DNA of 64,000 bases, taken from positions 218,962 through 282,961 of the forward strand of contig NZ_QITQ01000003.1 in NCBI RefSeq assembly GCF_003260265.1, read 5' to 3'. Position numbers and translations under genes: made by a program. The notes beneath the pieces were generated by a model. It was not told the DNA's origin, did no database searches, and saw only the letters and a program-made list of their open reading frames with translations. Positions 55,514-63,958 of the stretch are shown piece by piece. Within the stretch, counting starts at the first letter, position 1, and every line of letters starts with the position of its first letter. The DNA comes from Roseovarius amoyensis. Its GTDB lineage: Bacteria > Pseudomonadota > Alphaproteobacteria > Rhodobacterales > Rhodobacteraceae.

Positions 55514-55587
55514 GGCGCGCCCCCTTCGGCAACGGGCTTTGCCGTCTTGCCTGGCCGCCGTGCGTGTCCGAACCGTTGCTCTGTCAT
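55510..55587 (-). CDS. Tiny upstream reading frame coupled to hemP (25 aa)
   Basis: ATG at 55587 opens a 25-codon frame, MTEQRFGHARRPGKTAKPVA plus five residues, that stops in an ATGA overlap with the hemP start. AAGGGG lies about 9 bases before it. It is rich in basic residues. It could be a leader whose translation is needed for hemP translation, or an encoded extension lost from HemP by a frame change. No homologue comes to mind. Confidence 0.45.
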   Translation of the reverse strand: MTEQRFGHARRPGKTAKPVAEGGAP

Positions 55588-55648
55588 CGACTTGTCCCCT
55601 TGTCTGAAGAATTATGGCGTGATGGCTGCCGGGTTTCGGTCGCTGGGA

Positions 55649-55678
55649 TTAATCTGACAATTTTAATCTGACATGTCA
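55649..55678. promoter_or_regulatory. Direct repeats and palindrome upstream of hemP
   Basis: TTAATCTGACA occurs twice with a 14-base period (55649-55659, 55663-55673) and runs into the perfect palindrome TGACATGTCA (55669-55678). A minus-strand TTGACA (55679-55674) is part of it and may be the hemP -35 box. The stretch is AT-rich in a GC-rich genome. It is a likely binding site for an iron regulator (RirA, Irr or Fur type); which one cannot be told. Confidence 0.5.
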
Positions 55679-55811
55679 ATTCTGATTATTTTACTTGGAT
55701 TACGACTCAGGCACTCAAAGACGGGTGCAAATCCGGACTGGCCAGATACGCCGTGCTCTGCCAAAAAAGACTGCGAATCGCCACATGGCCCGCCACGAAA
55801 GGCACGCCCGC

Positions 55812-56288
55812 ATGACGCGTCACGAGCTTAGCGAAGGGCCCATTTCGCTCGAGTCCGGGCGCAAATCCGACCTGCGCGCGCAATTCGCCGCTCTGTGCTA
55901 TCGCATCCGGGGGAAAAAGCCCGAAATCCTGATGATCACCACCCGCGGAACCGGCCGCTGGATCATTCCCAAGGGCTGGCCCGTCGATGGCTGCACCCCG
56001 GCCGAGGCCGCCCTGCGCGAAGCGTGGGAAGAGGCCGGCGTCACCGGTCGCGTCACCGGGCCGGGCCTGGGGCTGTTTTCCTTTCGCAAGGTTCTGCCGA
56101 CCGGCGAAGAGGCGCCCTGCGTGGCGATGGTCTATCCGGTCGAGGTCGCAAAGCTCGCCCGCGACTACCCCGAAAAGGGAATGCGCCGGCGCAAATGGAT
56201 GCGCCGCAGAAAGGCCGCAGGCTGCGTCACCGACCCCGAACTGGCACGTATCATAAGGGCATTCGATCCCGCCGGGCCGAGCGGCTGA
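55812..56288 (+). CDS. Nudix hydrolase (diphosphoinositol polyphosphatase-like)
   Basis: This 158-aa Nudix enzyme cleaves a nucleoside-diphosphate-linked or related pyrophosphate. The Nudix box is GWPVDGCTPAEAALREAWEE followed by AGV. The metal-binding REAWEEAG core is intact, while the first box Glu is Cys. The stretch TTRGTGRWIIPKGWPVDG is typical of the DIPP/Aps1-like subgroup common in alphaproteobacteria. The start at 55812 is preferred; ATGs at 55785 and 55695 are in frame. The very basic MRRRKWMRRRK segment is notable. Confidence 0.88.
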   Translation: MTRHELSEGPISLESGRKSDLRAQFAALCYRIRGKKPEILMITTRGTGRWIIPKGWPVDGCTPAEAALREAWEEAGVTGRVTGPGLGLFSFRKVLPTGEEAPCVAMVYPVEVAKLARDYPEKGMRRRKWMRRRKAAGCVTDPELARIIRAFDPAGPSG

Positions 56289-56358
56289 ACACCCGGATGG
56301 CTTGATTTGCGCCGCCGGGCGTATATGTAGTCCGGTGACTATACCGGAGCCCCAGAAC

Positions 56359-56796
56359 GTGATTCAGTTCAGTCTAAAATGCGATCAGGGCCACCAGTTC
56401 GACAGCTGGTTCCAGTCCGCCGACGCCTATGACAAGCTGGCCAGGGCGGGCATGGTGTCCTGTTCCGTCTGCGGCTCGACCGCGGTGGAAAAGGCGCTGA
56501 TGGCGCCCAGGGTTCAGGCCGGCCGCGACAGCGCCGACACAACACCGCCCGCAGGGCCGCTTTCCACCCCGGCAAGCGCCGCCGAACAGGTGCTGGCCGA
56601 GCTCAGGCAGCGGATCGAGACGAATTCCGAATATGTCGGCATGAACTTCACCCGCGAGGCCCGCGATATCCACGAAGGAACCGCGCCCGAGCGCCCCATT
56701 CACGGCGAGGCCCCCCTCGAAGAGGCCCGCAAGCTGATCGAGGACGGAATACCGGTCACGCCGCTGCCCTTCCGTCCCGGCCGCAAAACAAACTGA
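56359..56796 (+). CDS. DUF1178 family protein
   Basis: This 145-aa protein starts with GTG at 56359 and reads MIQFSLKCDQGHQFDSWFQS, the DUF1178 opening with a Cys-x4-His-type zinc-ribbon half. The second half follows in VSCSVCGSTAVEKALMAPRV. The C-terminus AEQVLAELRQRIETNSEYVG and EGTAPERPIHGEAP is also family-typical. Its function is unknown. It is 70 bases after the Nudix gene and 10 bases before the SDR gene. Confidence 0.88.
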   Translation: MIQFSLKCDQGHQFDSWFQSADAYDKLARAGMVSCSVCGSTAVEKALMAPRVQAGRDSADTTPPAGPLSTPASAAEQVLAELRQRIETNSEYVGMNFTREARDIHEGTAPERPIHGEAPLEEARKLIEDGIPVTPLPFRPGRKTN

Positions 56797-56806
56797 GGCA
56801 ATCGCC

Positions 56807-57451
56807 ATGCATGTTGTCATCACCGGCGCTGGCCGGGGTATCGGAAAGGCGCTGCGCAACCGCTACAGCGCCGGCGGACACAGGGTGACCGGCACCGCCC
56901 GCTCGGGCGGCGAGGCCGTAAAGCTGGACGTCGGCAGGTCAGAGGATTTCGGCGCGCTCGACAAGGCCCTGTCGGACGATGCGGTCGATCTGCTGATCTG
57001 CAACGCCGGTGTCTATCCGGACAAGGGCCAGACCATCGAGAGCGGTTTTTCCCCCGCCACCTGGGCCGAGGCGCTGACCATCAATGTCACCGGCGTGTTC
57101 CTGACCGTGCAGACCTGCCTGCCGGCGCTGATGCGGGCCGAGGGCGCGCGCATCGCCATCATCTCAAGCCGCATGGGCAGCCAGGAACTGGCCGGCGGGG
57201 GTAGTTATGCCTATCGCGCCTCCAAGGCGGCGGCGCTGAACCTGGGGCGCAACCTGGCGGTCGATCTGGCCCCGCGCAGCATTGCCGTTGGCATCTATCA
57301 TCCCGGCTGGGTGCGCACCGACATGGGCGGCAAGGGGGGCGATGTCAGCATCGATGAAAGCGCCGATGGCCTGGTGCTGGAATTCGGGCGGCTGAACCTG
57401 GCAACCAGCGGATGTTTTCGCAGCTACGACGGGCGCGATCTGCCCTTCTGA
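56807..57451 (+). CDS. Short-chain dehydrogenase/reductase (SDR)
   Basis: This 214-aa NAD(P)-dependent oxidoreductase has the motif TGAGRGIGKAL, LLICNAGVYPDKG (NNAG-type), the catalytic Ser in AIISSRMGSQEL and YAYRASKAAALNLGRNLA with Tyr-x-x-x-Lys. Short length and the lack of a substrate lid suggest a small carbonyl substrate. Substrate unknown. It follows DUF1178 closely. Confidence 0.92.
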   Translation: MHVVITGAGRGIGKALRNRYSAGGHRVTGTARSGGEAVKLDVGRSEDFGALDKALSDDAVDLLICNAGVYPDKGQTIESGFSPATWAEALTINVTGVFLTVQTCLPALMRAEGARIAIISSRMGSQELAGGGSYAYRASKAAALNLGRNLAVDLAPRSIAVGIYHPGWVRTDMGGKGGDVSIDESADGLVLEFGRLNLATSGCFRSYDGRDLPF

Positions 57452-57479
57452 GGCGACACCAACTCTGTCATGTTCAATC

Positions 57480-57511
57480 GAAAGCACCCGCACCGGGCCT
57501 GATCCGGTGCC
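57480..57511. repeat. 32-bp palindromic repeat, copy 2
   Basis: This is the second copy of the element at 44394-44425. The stem is GCACCGG / CCGGTGC around the identical loop gcctgat. The A-T pair here replaces a C-G pair there. It lies between convergent SDR and ribD genes and may help end transcription from both sides. Confidence 0.75.
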
Positions 57512-57540
57512 TGTAACGGTCAGAATTGGCGTGATACGCT

Positions 57541-58635
57541 CTAGTCCCGCAGCCAGCGGTGCAACACGTCGCCGCCGACCTGCCGGACCTCGGCCAGTCT
57601 GAATCTGTGCGCCTCGGCCAGCTCGGAAATCCCCATCGCGCCTACCGCCGGCAGGCCCTCGGCCCCCAGCGCCATACCGGCAGTAAAGCCCGCCAGCTCG
57701 TCCGCCATCCCTGCCGACAACAGCGACGCGGCCAGCGCCGCGCCGCCCTCGCAAAAGATGCGCGTCAGCCCGGCCTGCCCCAGCGCCGCGCACAGGCTTT
57801 CGGGGTCCAGTTGCCGCCCGGCCACCGCGCAGGGCACCAGCCGCGCACCGCGCGCCGCCCATGCGGCGCGGCGATCCTCGTCCACATCCGGGCCGTGGCA
57901 CAGCCACAGCGGCACATCACCCGCGCTGCGCGCCAGTTTTCCGCCCTCGGGCAGCTCCAGCCGGCGTGACACGACCACCCGAACCGGCTGATGCGCCATG
58001 CCCATCCCGCGTACCGTCAGCATCGGGTCATCGGCGCGCGCGGTGCCGGCCCCCACCATCACCGCATCGTGGCGCGCCCGCATCGCGTGCACATGGCGGC
58101 GCGCCTCGGGCCCCGTTATCCACTGGCTGGCCCCGCTCGCAGTGGCGATGCGGCCATCGAACGAGGTGGCAAGCTTGAGCGTGATCCAGGGCGCGCCGCC
58201 GGCAGCGCGGCGCAGAAATCCCCGCAGATCGGCGCCGGCCTCGTCTGCCAGAACCCCGGTCGTCACCTCTACCCCGGCGGCACGCAGCATCGCCAGCCCC
58301 TGCCCGGCGACGCGGGGGTCGGTGTCCTCGACCGCCACGACGACTCGCGCCACACCGGCCGCAATCAGTGCCTCGGCGCAGGGCGGGGTCTTACCGTGAT
58401 GGGCACAGGGTTCCAGGCTGACATAGGCTGCTGCGCCGCGCGCGCCCTCGCCGGCCTGCGCCAGCGCCACGACTTCGGCATGCGGGCGCCCGCCCGGCGC
58501 GGTCGATCCACGCCCGATGATGCGACCCGCACGCACGATCACGCAGCCCACCGCGGGGTTGGGCCAGCACCGCCCCTGCCCACGCCGGCCCAGTGTCAGC
58601 GCCAGCCGCATGAAGCGGATGTCGGCGTCGTTCAC
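57541..58635 (-). CDS. ribD: Bifunctional riboflavin deaminase/reductase RibD
   Basis: RibD carries out the deamination and reduction steps of riboflavin biosynthesis. The 364-aa protein has the deaminase zinc site [20 protein letters not shown] and [16 protein letters not shown] in the N-terminal half, and the reductase domain from about residue 145 ([36 protein letters not shown]). Length is normal. It overlaps nrdR by 4 bases (ATGA); the pairing nrdR-ribD is common in alphaproteobacteria. No FMN riboswitch is visible upstream. Confidence 0.96.
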   Translation of the reverse strand: MNDADIRFMRLALTLGRRGQGRCWPNPAVGCVIVRAGRIIGRGSTAPGGRPHAEVVALAQAGEGARGAAAYVSLEPCAHHGKTPPCAEALIAAGVARVVVAVEDTDPRVAGQGLAMLRAAGVEVTTGVLADEAGADLRGFLRRAAGGAPWITLKLATSFDGRIATASGASQWITGPEARRHVHAMRARHDAVMVGAGTARADDPMLTVRGMGMAHQPVRVVVSRRLELPEGGKLARSAGDVPLWLCHGPDVDEDRRAAWAARGARLVPCAVAGRQLDPESLCAALGQAGLTRIFCEGGAALAASLLSAGMADELAGFTAGMALGAEGLPAVGAMGISELAEAHRFRLAEVRQVGGDVLHRWLRD

Positions 58636-59135
58636 TTGCCGGCGGGTTTTTTGTCGGCCGCCTCTTCGGCGACGCTCTCGGCGATGTTCGGCCGCAGCTC
58701 GCTGACAAACTTGTCGAAATCGTCTGCCGCCTGAAAGTTCTTGTAAACGCTGGCAAAACGCACATAGGCGACGGTGTCGATCCGCGCCAGCGTTTCCATC
58801 ACGATCTCACCGATCGCCTTTGACTGAATGTCGGTGTCGCCCATCGACTCCAACCGCCGCACGATGCCCGAGATCATCTGTTCGATCCGCTCTGGCTCGA
58901 TCGGGCGTTTCTGCAGCGCAATGCGCACAGAACGTTCCAGCTTGTCGCGGTCGAAATCCTCTCTCCGACCGTTCGATTTGACGACGACCAGATCACGCAG
59001 TTGCACCCGCTCATAGGTGGTGAAACGCCCACCGCAGGCCGGACAAAACCGCCGCCGCCGGATCGAAACGTGATCTTCGGCAGGACGCGAGTCCTTTACC
59101 TGAGTATCAATATTTCCGCAAAACGGGCACCGCAT
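58632..59135 (-). CDS. nrdR: Transcriptional repressor NrdR
   Basis: NrdR represses ribonucleotide reductase genes in response to the ATP/dATP balance. The 167-aa protein begins [20 protein letters not shown] with a zinc ribbon (Cys3, Cys6, then CPAC), followed by the ATP-cone ([20 protein letters not shown] to about residue 140). It is coupled to ribD. A Lys-rich tail extends the usual length slightly. Confidence 0.96.
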   Translation of the reverse strand: MRCPFCGNIDTQVKDSRPAEDHVSIRRRRFCPACGGRFTTYERVQLRDLVVVKSNGRREDFDRDKLERSVRIALQKRPIEPERIEQMISGIVRRLESMGDTDIQSKAIGEIVMETLARIDTVAYVRFASVYKNFQAADDFDKFVSELRPNIAESVAEEAADKKPAGK

Positions 59136-59409
59136 AGCCCCAGCCCCTTTTCTTCTCTGCCTCGCTTGGTCGTGGGTCTTACGCCCAGTCGCCCACAGCG
59201 ACTATAGGCCAGCCTCAAGGTTTTGGGTAGGGGGGAATTTCGACCTCTGCATGTAGCAGTGCGCGGCGGGATTGACAGGGTTCGGCACGGCTGCATGAAG
59301 CGGGCGATACGCCTGACCGGGTTTTCATTCATAATCCGCACCTGTAATTCTTGCCCGTGCGTCCGGTCGCCAACGGATCGGGATCGCGCATATCGGAGAT
59401 CACCCACCA

Positions 59410-60444
59410 ATGAGCCGAACCTGTATTCTTCACGCCGGCATGCACAAGACCGGCTCAACCTCGATCCAGGTCGCGCTTGACGGCTATGCCAACGACCGGT
59501 TGATCTATGCGCCGCTCGCTTCCAGCAACCATTCCTTTGCAGTGATGGATCTGTTCTCTGGTCGCTCCGAAGCAGCTTTGAACGAGTTTTTTGCCAGCAG
59601 GGCATCGCAGGATTACCTACAACGGCGCACCACACTGCGCGGTGATTTTCAGACCCTGCTGGAAACCGACCGACGTGATCTGCTGATCTCGGCCGAGGAA
59701 CTGACCGGCCAGATGCTGCAGGGCGATGGCATCGACATCCTGCTGGCGGCGCTGCGCCCGCATTTCGACCGCATCCGGCTGATCGCCTATGTGCGCGAAC
59801 CCAAAAGTTTTGTCATCAGCATGCAAAACCAGAAGCTGCGCGAACGGATCACCGATTTTGACCCCGCACAGTGGTATCCCGGCTATCGCGCCAGATTTCA
59901 GCCCTGGATCGACCGGCTGGGCGCGGAAAATGTCGAACTGGTGCTTTATCATCGCTCGGCGCTGGAAGGGGGCGACGCGATCCGTGACCTGGCCGGGCGC
60001 GTGGGCGCGCTGCTGGGCAATGGCGACCAGCGCAACGTCAACATCAGCTACAGCGCCGAGGCGACCGCCCTGCACCAACTCTGGCTGCGCCGGCTGGGCG
60101 ATGCACAGCTGTCCTTTCGCGCCCGGGCGGCGATTTCCTATGGCAAGCGGCGGGTGACCGAGTTCGGCCAGACCCCGTTCGGCATAGATCCCGATCTGCT
60201 GTCGCGGATCGCCGCCAGCCAGGCCGACGATATCCGCTGGATCGAAGACCAGCTTGGATGCACCTTTCCCGAGCACCGGCAGAAACCCGACGCGCGGCTG
60301 TTCCATGACCAGGCAGAGCTGATGGCCTGCGCAACCGAGGCCGAAGCCACGTTCTGGCACCAGATCCGTGCCTGCTGGCGGCCATGGAAGGACAGTGTCC
60401 TGGCAATCGAGGCCGGCGCGCGCACCCTGGCCGGGCAGGACTGA
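59410..60444 (+). CDS. Sulfotransferase-like protein
   Basis: This 344-aa protein has the PAPS 5'-phosphosulfate-binding loop HAGMHKTGSTSIQ (residues 8-20) and the 3'-phosphate-binding segment RLIAYVREPKSFVISMQNQK with Arg and Ser. It probably transfers sulfate to a carbohydrate or other acceptor. The C-terminal half is variable. Acceptor unknown. The 274 bases before it, up to nrdR, show no gene. Confidence 0.8.
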   Translation: MSRTCILHAGMHKTGSTSIQVALDGYANDRLIYAPLASSNHSFAVMDLFSGRSEAALNEFFASRASQDYLQRRTTLRGDFQTLLETDRRDLLISAEELTGQMLQGDGIDILLAALRPHFDRIRLIAYVREPKSFVISMQNQKLRERITDFDPAQWYPGYRARFQPWIDRLGAENVELVLYHRSALEGGDAIRDLAGRVGALLGNGDQRNVNISYSAEATALHQLWLRRLGDAQLSFRARAAISYGKRRVTEFGQTPFGIDPDLLSRIAASQADDIRWIEDQLGCTFPEHRQKPDARLFHDQAELMACATEAEATFWHQIRACWRPWKDSVLAIEAGARTLAGQD

Positions 60445-60462
60445 ACGGGAAAGGCACCGCAT

Positions 60463-61401
60463 ATGGCCCAGATCCTGCTAACCGGTCTCTTGCCCGTGGT
60501 GCTGCTGGTGGCGCTGGGCGGTGCGGTGCGCGCGCGGCTGAGCGAAAACGCCTGGGCGGGGCTGGACCGGCTGAATTTCGAGATCCTGTTCCCGGCGCTG
60601 ATCTTTGCCGCCGCCGCCAGCCGGCCGATCGCGCCCGCCAGCCTGCTGGTGGTCGGGCCGCTGGTCTGGGCGGTGCTGGCGCTGGGGCTGGCGCTGGGCT
60701 GGCTGGCGCGCCCGTTCGGGCCCGAGCGGTTTCTCGATTTCGCCGGCGGCTGGCAGACGGCGTGGCGGTTCAACACAGCGCTGGGCTTCGTGATCGTGGG
60801 CGCCCTGCCCTCGGCCGATCTGGGACTTTACGCGGTGGCCATCGGCATGGCGATCCCGCTGGCCAACATCTTTGCCGTCACCGCCCTGTCGCGGGGCGAA
60901 GGGCTGGGTGCGATGGGCGCGCTCAGGCGGGTGGCGCTCAACCCCTTTCTGCTGGCCAGCCTTGCCGGCGTCGCGGTGGGGCTGTCGGGGGTGACGCTGC
61001 CACGCCCGGTACTGACGCCGATAGAGATGCTGGCCGGCGCGGCCATTCCCATCGCGCTGATCTCGATCGGGGCGACGCTGCGCTGGGGGGCGCTGGCGCG
61101 GCTCGACCGGTTTTCGCTGATGCTGGTATCGACCAAGCTGGTGGCGCTGCCGCTTGCCGTCACGCTGGCGGCGCTGGCGCTGGGCAGCCACGCGCCCATC
61201 GTGCCGGTTTTGATCGTGTTCGCGGCGCTGCCCACGGCCTCGGCCGCGCATGTGCTGGCGGCGGGGTTCGGCGCCGACCGGAGGCTGGCGGCAGGGCTGA
61301 TCGCGCAATCGACGACCCTGAGCGCACTAACGCTGCCGGTCTGGATGACGGTGGCCGAGTGGATGGCGGGTGTGGAAAGTGTGGCAAGTTTGGCGGGCTG
61401 A
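60463..61401 (+). CDS. AEC family transporter (auxin efflux carrier type)
   Basis: This 312-aa membrane protein has ten membrane segments in two five-helix halves, the AEC plan. The early GLDRLNFEILFPALIFAAAA and the late AALPTASAAHVLAAGFGADR (with the family Pro/Ala-Ser-Ala pattern in TM9) are typical. AEC carriers export malonate, malate or other organic anions. It follows the sulfotransferase-like gene after 18 bases. Confidence 0.9.
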   Translation: MAQILLTGLLPVVLLVALGGAVRARLSENAWAGLDRLNFEILFPALIFAAAASRPIAPASLLVVGPLVWAVLALGLALGWLARPFGPERFLDFAGGWQTAWRFNTALGFVIVGALPSADLGLYAVAIGMAIPLANIFAVTALSRGEGLGAMGALRRVALNPFLLASLAGVAVGLSGVTLPRPVLTPIEMLAGAAIPIALISIGATLRWGALARLDRFSLMLVSTKLVALPLAVTLAALALGSHAPIVPVLIVFAALPTASAAHVLAAGFGADRRLAAGLIAQSTTLSALTLPVWMTVAEWMAGVESVASLAG

Positions 61402-61471
61402 AGCCCGCCCTACGCCCGCTACGCCCGCCCCTGCGTCGGTTTCGCGCGGCAGGGAAACACACCAGCCGGCC

Positions 61472-61498
61472 GTCTGACGTCAGCGCCAATGGGCCAGT
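61472..61498 (+). repeat. IS-end-like sequence (copy 1)
   Basis: GTCTGACGTCAGC plus the next 14 bases match the sequence at 63875-63901 at about 23 of 27 positions, in the same direction. The second copy lies at the left end of an IS3-type element. This one is probably the leftover end of a related insertion. Confidence 0.5.
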
Positions 61499-61639
61499 TC
61501 AGGTCGATTTGGTAAGGGGGCTATCTACCTAGCTAGCCTTGAACAGTTCCGCCCCGCCATAGAGCAACTTCGTCCTGCAGACCGAACTCTGGCTTCGGTT
61601 CAACACTTGCTCCCTTGCCAAGGAAACCGATCACGAACC

Positions 61640-62228
61640 AACGCCGGAAATCCGCTTGTTCTGGCGGGCATTGGCGAGCACGAGGCGATCATCGACGAGC
61701 AACTATGGGACGAGGTGCATGAGGCGATCGTGAACAACCGGTCCGGGGGGGGGCACTGCCAAGGAACCTTCACCGCCGCTGCTGCGCGGGCTGATCTTCA
61801 CCGAGACCGGCGTCGCGATGACCCCGCACCACACGAAAAAGGGCACGCGTCACTATCGTTACTATGTCTCGATGGACGTGGTCGAGAAACGTCCCAAGGC
61901 AGAGTTGCCCGGGCCACAGCGGCTGCCCGGCGGCGTGATCGAGGATGCCGTGGTCGGCGAAATCCGCCGCCTGCTGCGCGCCATTGGCCGCGCATGAGAC
62001 TGGCGACGCAGGCTGGAGCGCGGCGACGTCACCACCATCGCCGATCTTGCCAGAGAAGAAGGCATCTCCGACCGCTATGTCAGCCGCGTGATCCGGCTGG
62101 CATGGGTTGCGCCATTGGTACTGGAGCGGCTGGTCCTGCGGAGAGAGCCCACGGTGCTGTCGATTTTCGACCTTTGCGGCTTGGCGGAGCTGCCGTGGGT
62201 CGAGCAGCCGGAGCGGGTGTTTGATTGA
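61640..62228 (+). pseudogene. Serine recombinase, decayed C-terminal part
   Basis: Three frames carry pieces of a large serine recombinase (resolvase) in order. First comes GEHEAIIDEQLWDEVHEAIV with NNR. After a run of nine G at about 61744-61752 the frame shifts to EPSPPLLRGLIFTETGVAMT and HYRYYVSM, with RLPGGVIEDAVVGEIRRLLR. After a stop near 61995 it shifts to IADLAREEGISDRYVSRVIR and LAWVAPLVLERLV, ending at 62228. The catalytic N-terminal domain is absent. The G-run is a likely slippage site. Confidence 0.75.
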
Positions 62229-62231
62229 GGG

Positions 62232-63062
62232 TCAGTGAAAACTGGCCTGAAAACTCGTGGCGGTCAGCGACACGTGGGCATCGAGCGGCGGGCGCAGTTC
62301 GAACGCCTTCGGCTCCCGTGAAAAGTGATAGAGCCGCATGAGGCACCAGTCCGCCCGCCGTTCGTCGGCAACAGACAGCTCGTTCCGCGAAATATGGAAT
62401 GGTGTGCGTTCCCAGCCGTTGGTCGTCTTCACTTCGATCAGACGGAGCCGACCATCCGGCGCATAACTGGCGATATCATACCCCGCGCCATCGCCATCCT
62501 CCTCTGAGACCCATCGCACCTTTGACGCAAGATCAGAGCGCCCGGAGCCAGCCAGCACCGCTTTCTCATGCGCCAGCGCGCGTTCCTCTCCCGCCCGGCC
62601 AAGCGCGCGGTTGCGCTCGTCACGCTCCGCCACATCGAATTTGCGGGCGGTGGCGATGGTTTGCTCAAGTTCAGCCGGAGGCGGTTGGTTGCTGAGCGTC
62701 GGGGGCGGTCCAATCCAAAGTTGAGCCGCCTCGCGGAGGCCCATCGCGGGCCGGTCCGGAATGCGGGACAGCCAGCCGGGGTTGAGTTCCAGCCAACGCG
62801 CCACCGCCTCTTCTAGTGTGCCCTGGTAGTTTTGCGCGGGCTTGTAGCCGGGGATCCAGTCCTCTCCGAGTGCCCGGAGAACCGCGCTAATGTTCTGGTG
62901 CTTGAACTCAATCGAACTGCGGTTGCGGTCGATCTGTGCCTGAAGATCGCGATTGTGCGCGGCCTTGTTATAGGACTGGCCAGCAAAGTCCGCAGACAGC
63001 ATCGCGAAGTAGTCCGCGACGATCAGGTCATTTTCTGCGTCTGTCCAAGGCCCGTTCGACAT
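62232..63062 (-). CDS. DUF3883 domain protein with PD-(D/E)XK-like nuclease motif
   Basis: This 276-aa protein has an N-terminal segment WTDAENDLIVADYFAMLSAD of a type common in restriction-linked proteins, a Pro-rich linker, and a C-terminal DUF3883 domain with GRAGEERALAHEK, DGDGAGYDIASYAPDGRLRL and IEVKTTNG. Asp, Glu and Lys in GYDI...IEVK fit a PD-(D/E)XK nuclease core. Such domains go with restriction or other defence systems. It stands alone among mobile-element remains, so it may be an orphan defence or cargo gene. Start by first ATG with good sequence continuity. Confidence 0.8.
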   Translation of the reverse strand: MSNGPWTDAENDLIVADYFAMLSADFAGQSYNKAAHNRDLQAQIDRNRSSIEFKHQNISAVLRALGEDWIPGYKPAQNYQGTLEEAVARWLELNPGWLSRIPDRPAMGLREAAQLWIGPPPTLSNQPPPAELEQTIATARKFDVAERDERNRALGRAGEERALAHEKAVLAGSGRSDLASKVRWVSEEDGDGAGYDIASYAPDGRLRLIEVKTTNGWERTPFHISRNELSVADERRADWCLMRLYHFSREPKAFELRPPLDAHVSLTATSFQASFH

Positions 63063-63594
63063 GCAGCCAGGCTAGACACGCGAAAATCATTTGTCATCAG
63101 CAATTTCCTTGGGGGATTGGGATGCGAACCCACCTAAGAAATCCGCCGATTTACGCTGCCATCGGCGAGCAACGCGCCTACTGCGTGTTCTGGCTATGTT
63201 ACCTTCGGCGTCATTCAGATCGCGGCTTTAGGTTTTGGCGGAGTTCGGCGGCAGAGCCCCGAAATACAATGGGAAAACGGGACCGAACCGGAGCGTGCGA
63301 AGTTCGCCCAAACTGAGATTGAGGGACATTCTGAGCCCAAACTCAGCCAGGCGGCGCATCTAAGAGGTTCGGTCGGTTCACGCAAACCTCCTTGAATATA
63401 ACGGAAAAATCCGTGCCCGTCAGGGCGCTGTCACTGGTTCGCAATGGGGGTAGTGGCGGGCCGAAGCCGATGAAAAAGAGAACTACACCTACGCTATACC
63501 CCTCTAAATGATCAACGGGCGGGCCTGACAGCCGCGGAATTTCTTCGAACTGTTTTTTAGTTTGCCGAGAATGCCGCCATAATTATCCAAGTTA
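63063..63594. other. Gene-free stretch in the mobile region
   Basis: These 532 bases are less GC-rich than the core genome and hold no frame that I trust. They should include the promoter of the DUF3883 gene. No repeat, tRNA or known RNA is visible. Confidence 0.4.
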
Positions 63595-63873
63595 TCAACT
63601 TGCATATGTGTCATAGAAATTCCGTTGTGTATCGAAGAACTGATTGAACAGGACTTCTGACCGCTTCGTTTGGGCAGTCCACAACTCCGCTATCTCCAAA
63701 GGGATCAGTTTCTCAGCGTCGTGCATATGCCTGAGAGCCGCAAGGGAAAACATCCAGAGACTGCCTTGGTCAGACATGATCCTCGCGGCGTGTGATGCCT
63801 CCAGAATCGGCAGCTCGTCTTTGCTGCGCAGCGCGCGATCCAGCATGAGATCGAGTGCAGCGTCGTCAGCATG
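63595..63873 (-). pseudogene. C-terminal fragment of an unknown gene cut by an IS
   Basis: An open frame runs from the IS end (63873) to the stop at 63595 and reads ADDAALDLMLDRALRSKDEL and onwards, ending TQRNFYDTYAS. No family is recognised. The frame meets a stop exactly where the IS-end sequence starts, so the IS has probably removed its beginning. A start at ATG 63846 would give an 83-aa protein if it is still expressed. Confidence 0.5.
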
Positions 63874-63874
63874 T

Positions 63875-63901
63875 GTCTGACGTCAGCACCTGTGGGACAG
63901 A
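63875..63901 (+). mobile_element. Left end of an IS3-type insertion sequence
   Basis: GTCTGACGTCAGC and the following bases, preceded by T at 63874 to give a TG terminus, lie 85 bases before a transposase start and match 61472-61498. This fits an IS left inverted repeat. The right end lies outside the window. Confidence 0.55.
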
Positions 63902-63958
63902 TTTGAGGATTTGAACACCGGAGGGGTTCTGGTTCATCGTAGCCTTTAAGGAGCGAAG

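Noticed and set aside
59136..59409. FMN riboswitch upstream of the nrdR-ribD operon
   Set aside because: No conserved RFN-element blocks are visible in the upstream 274 bases.
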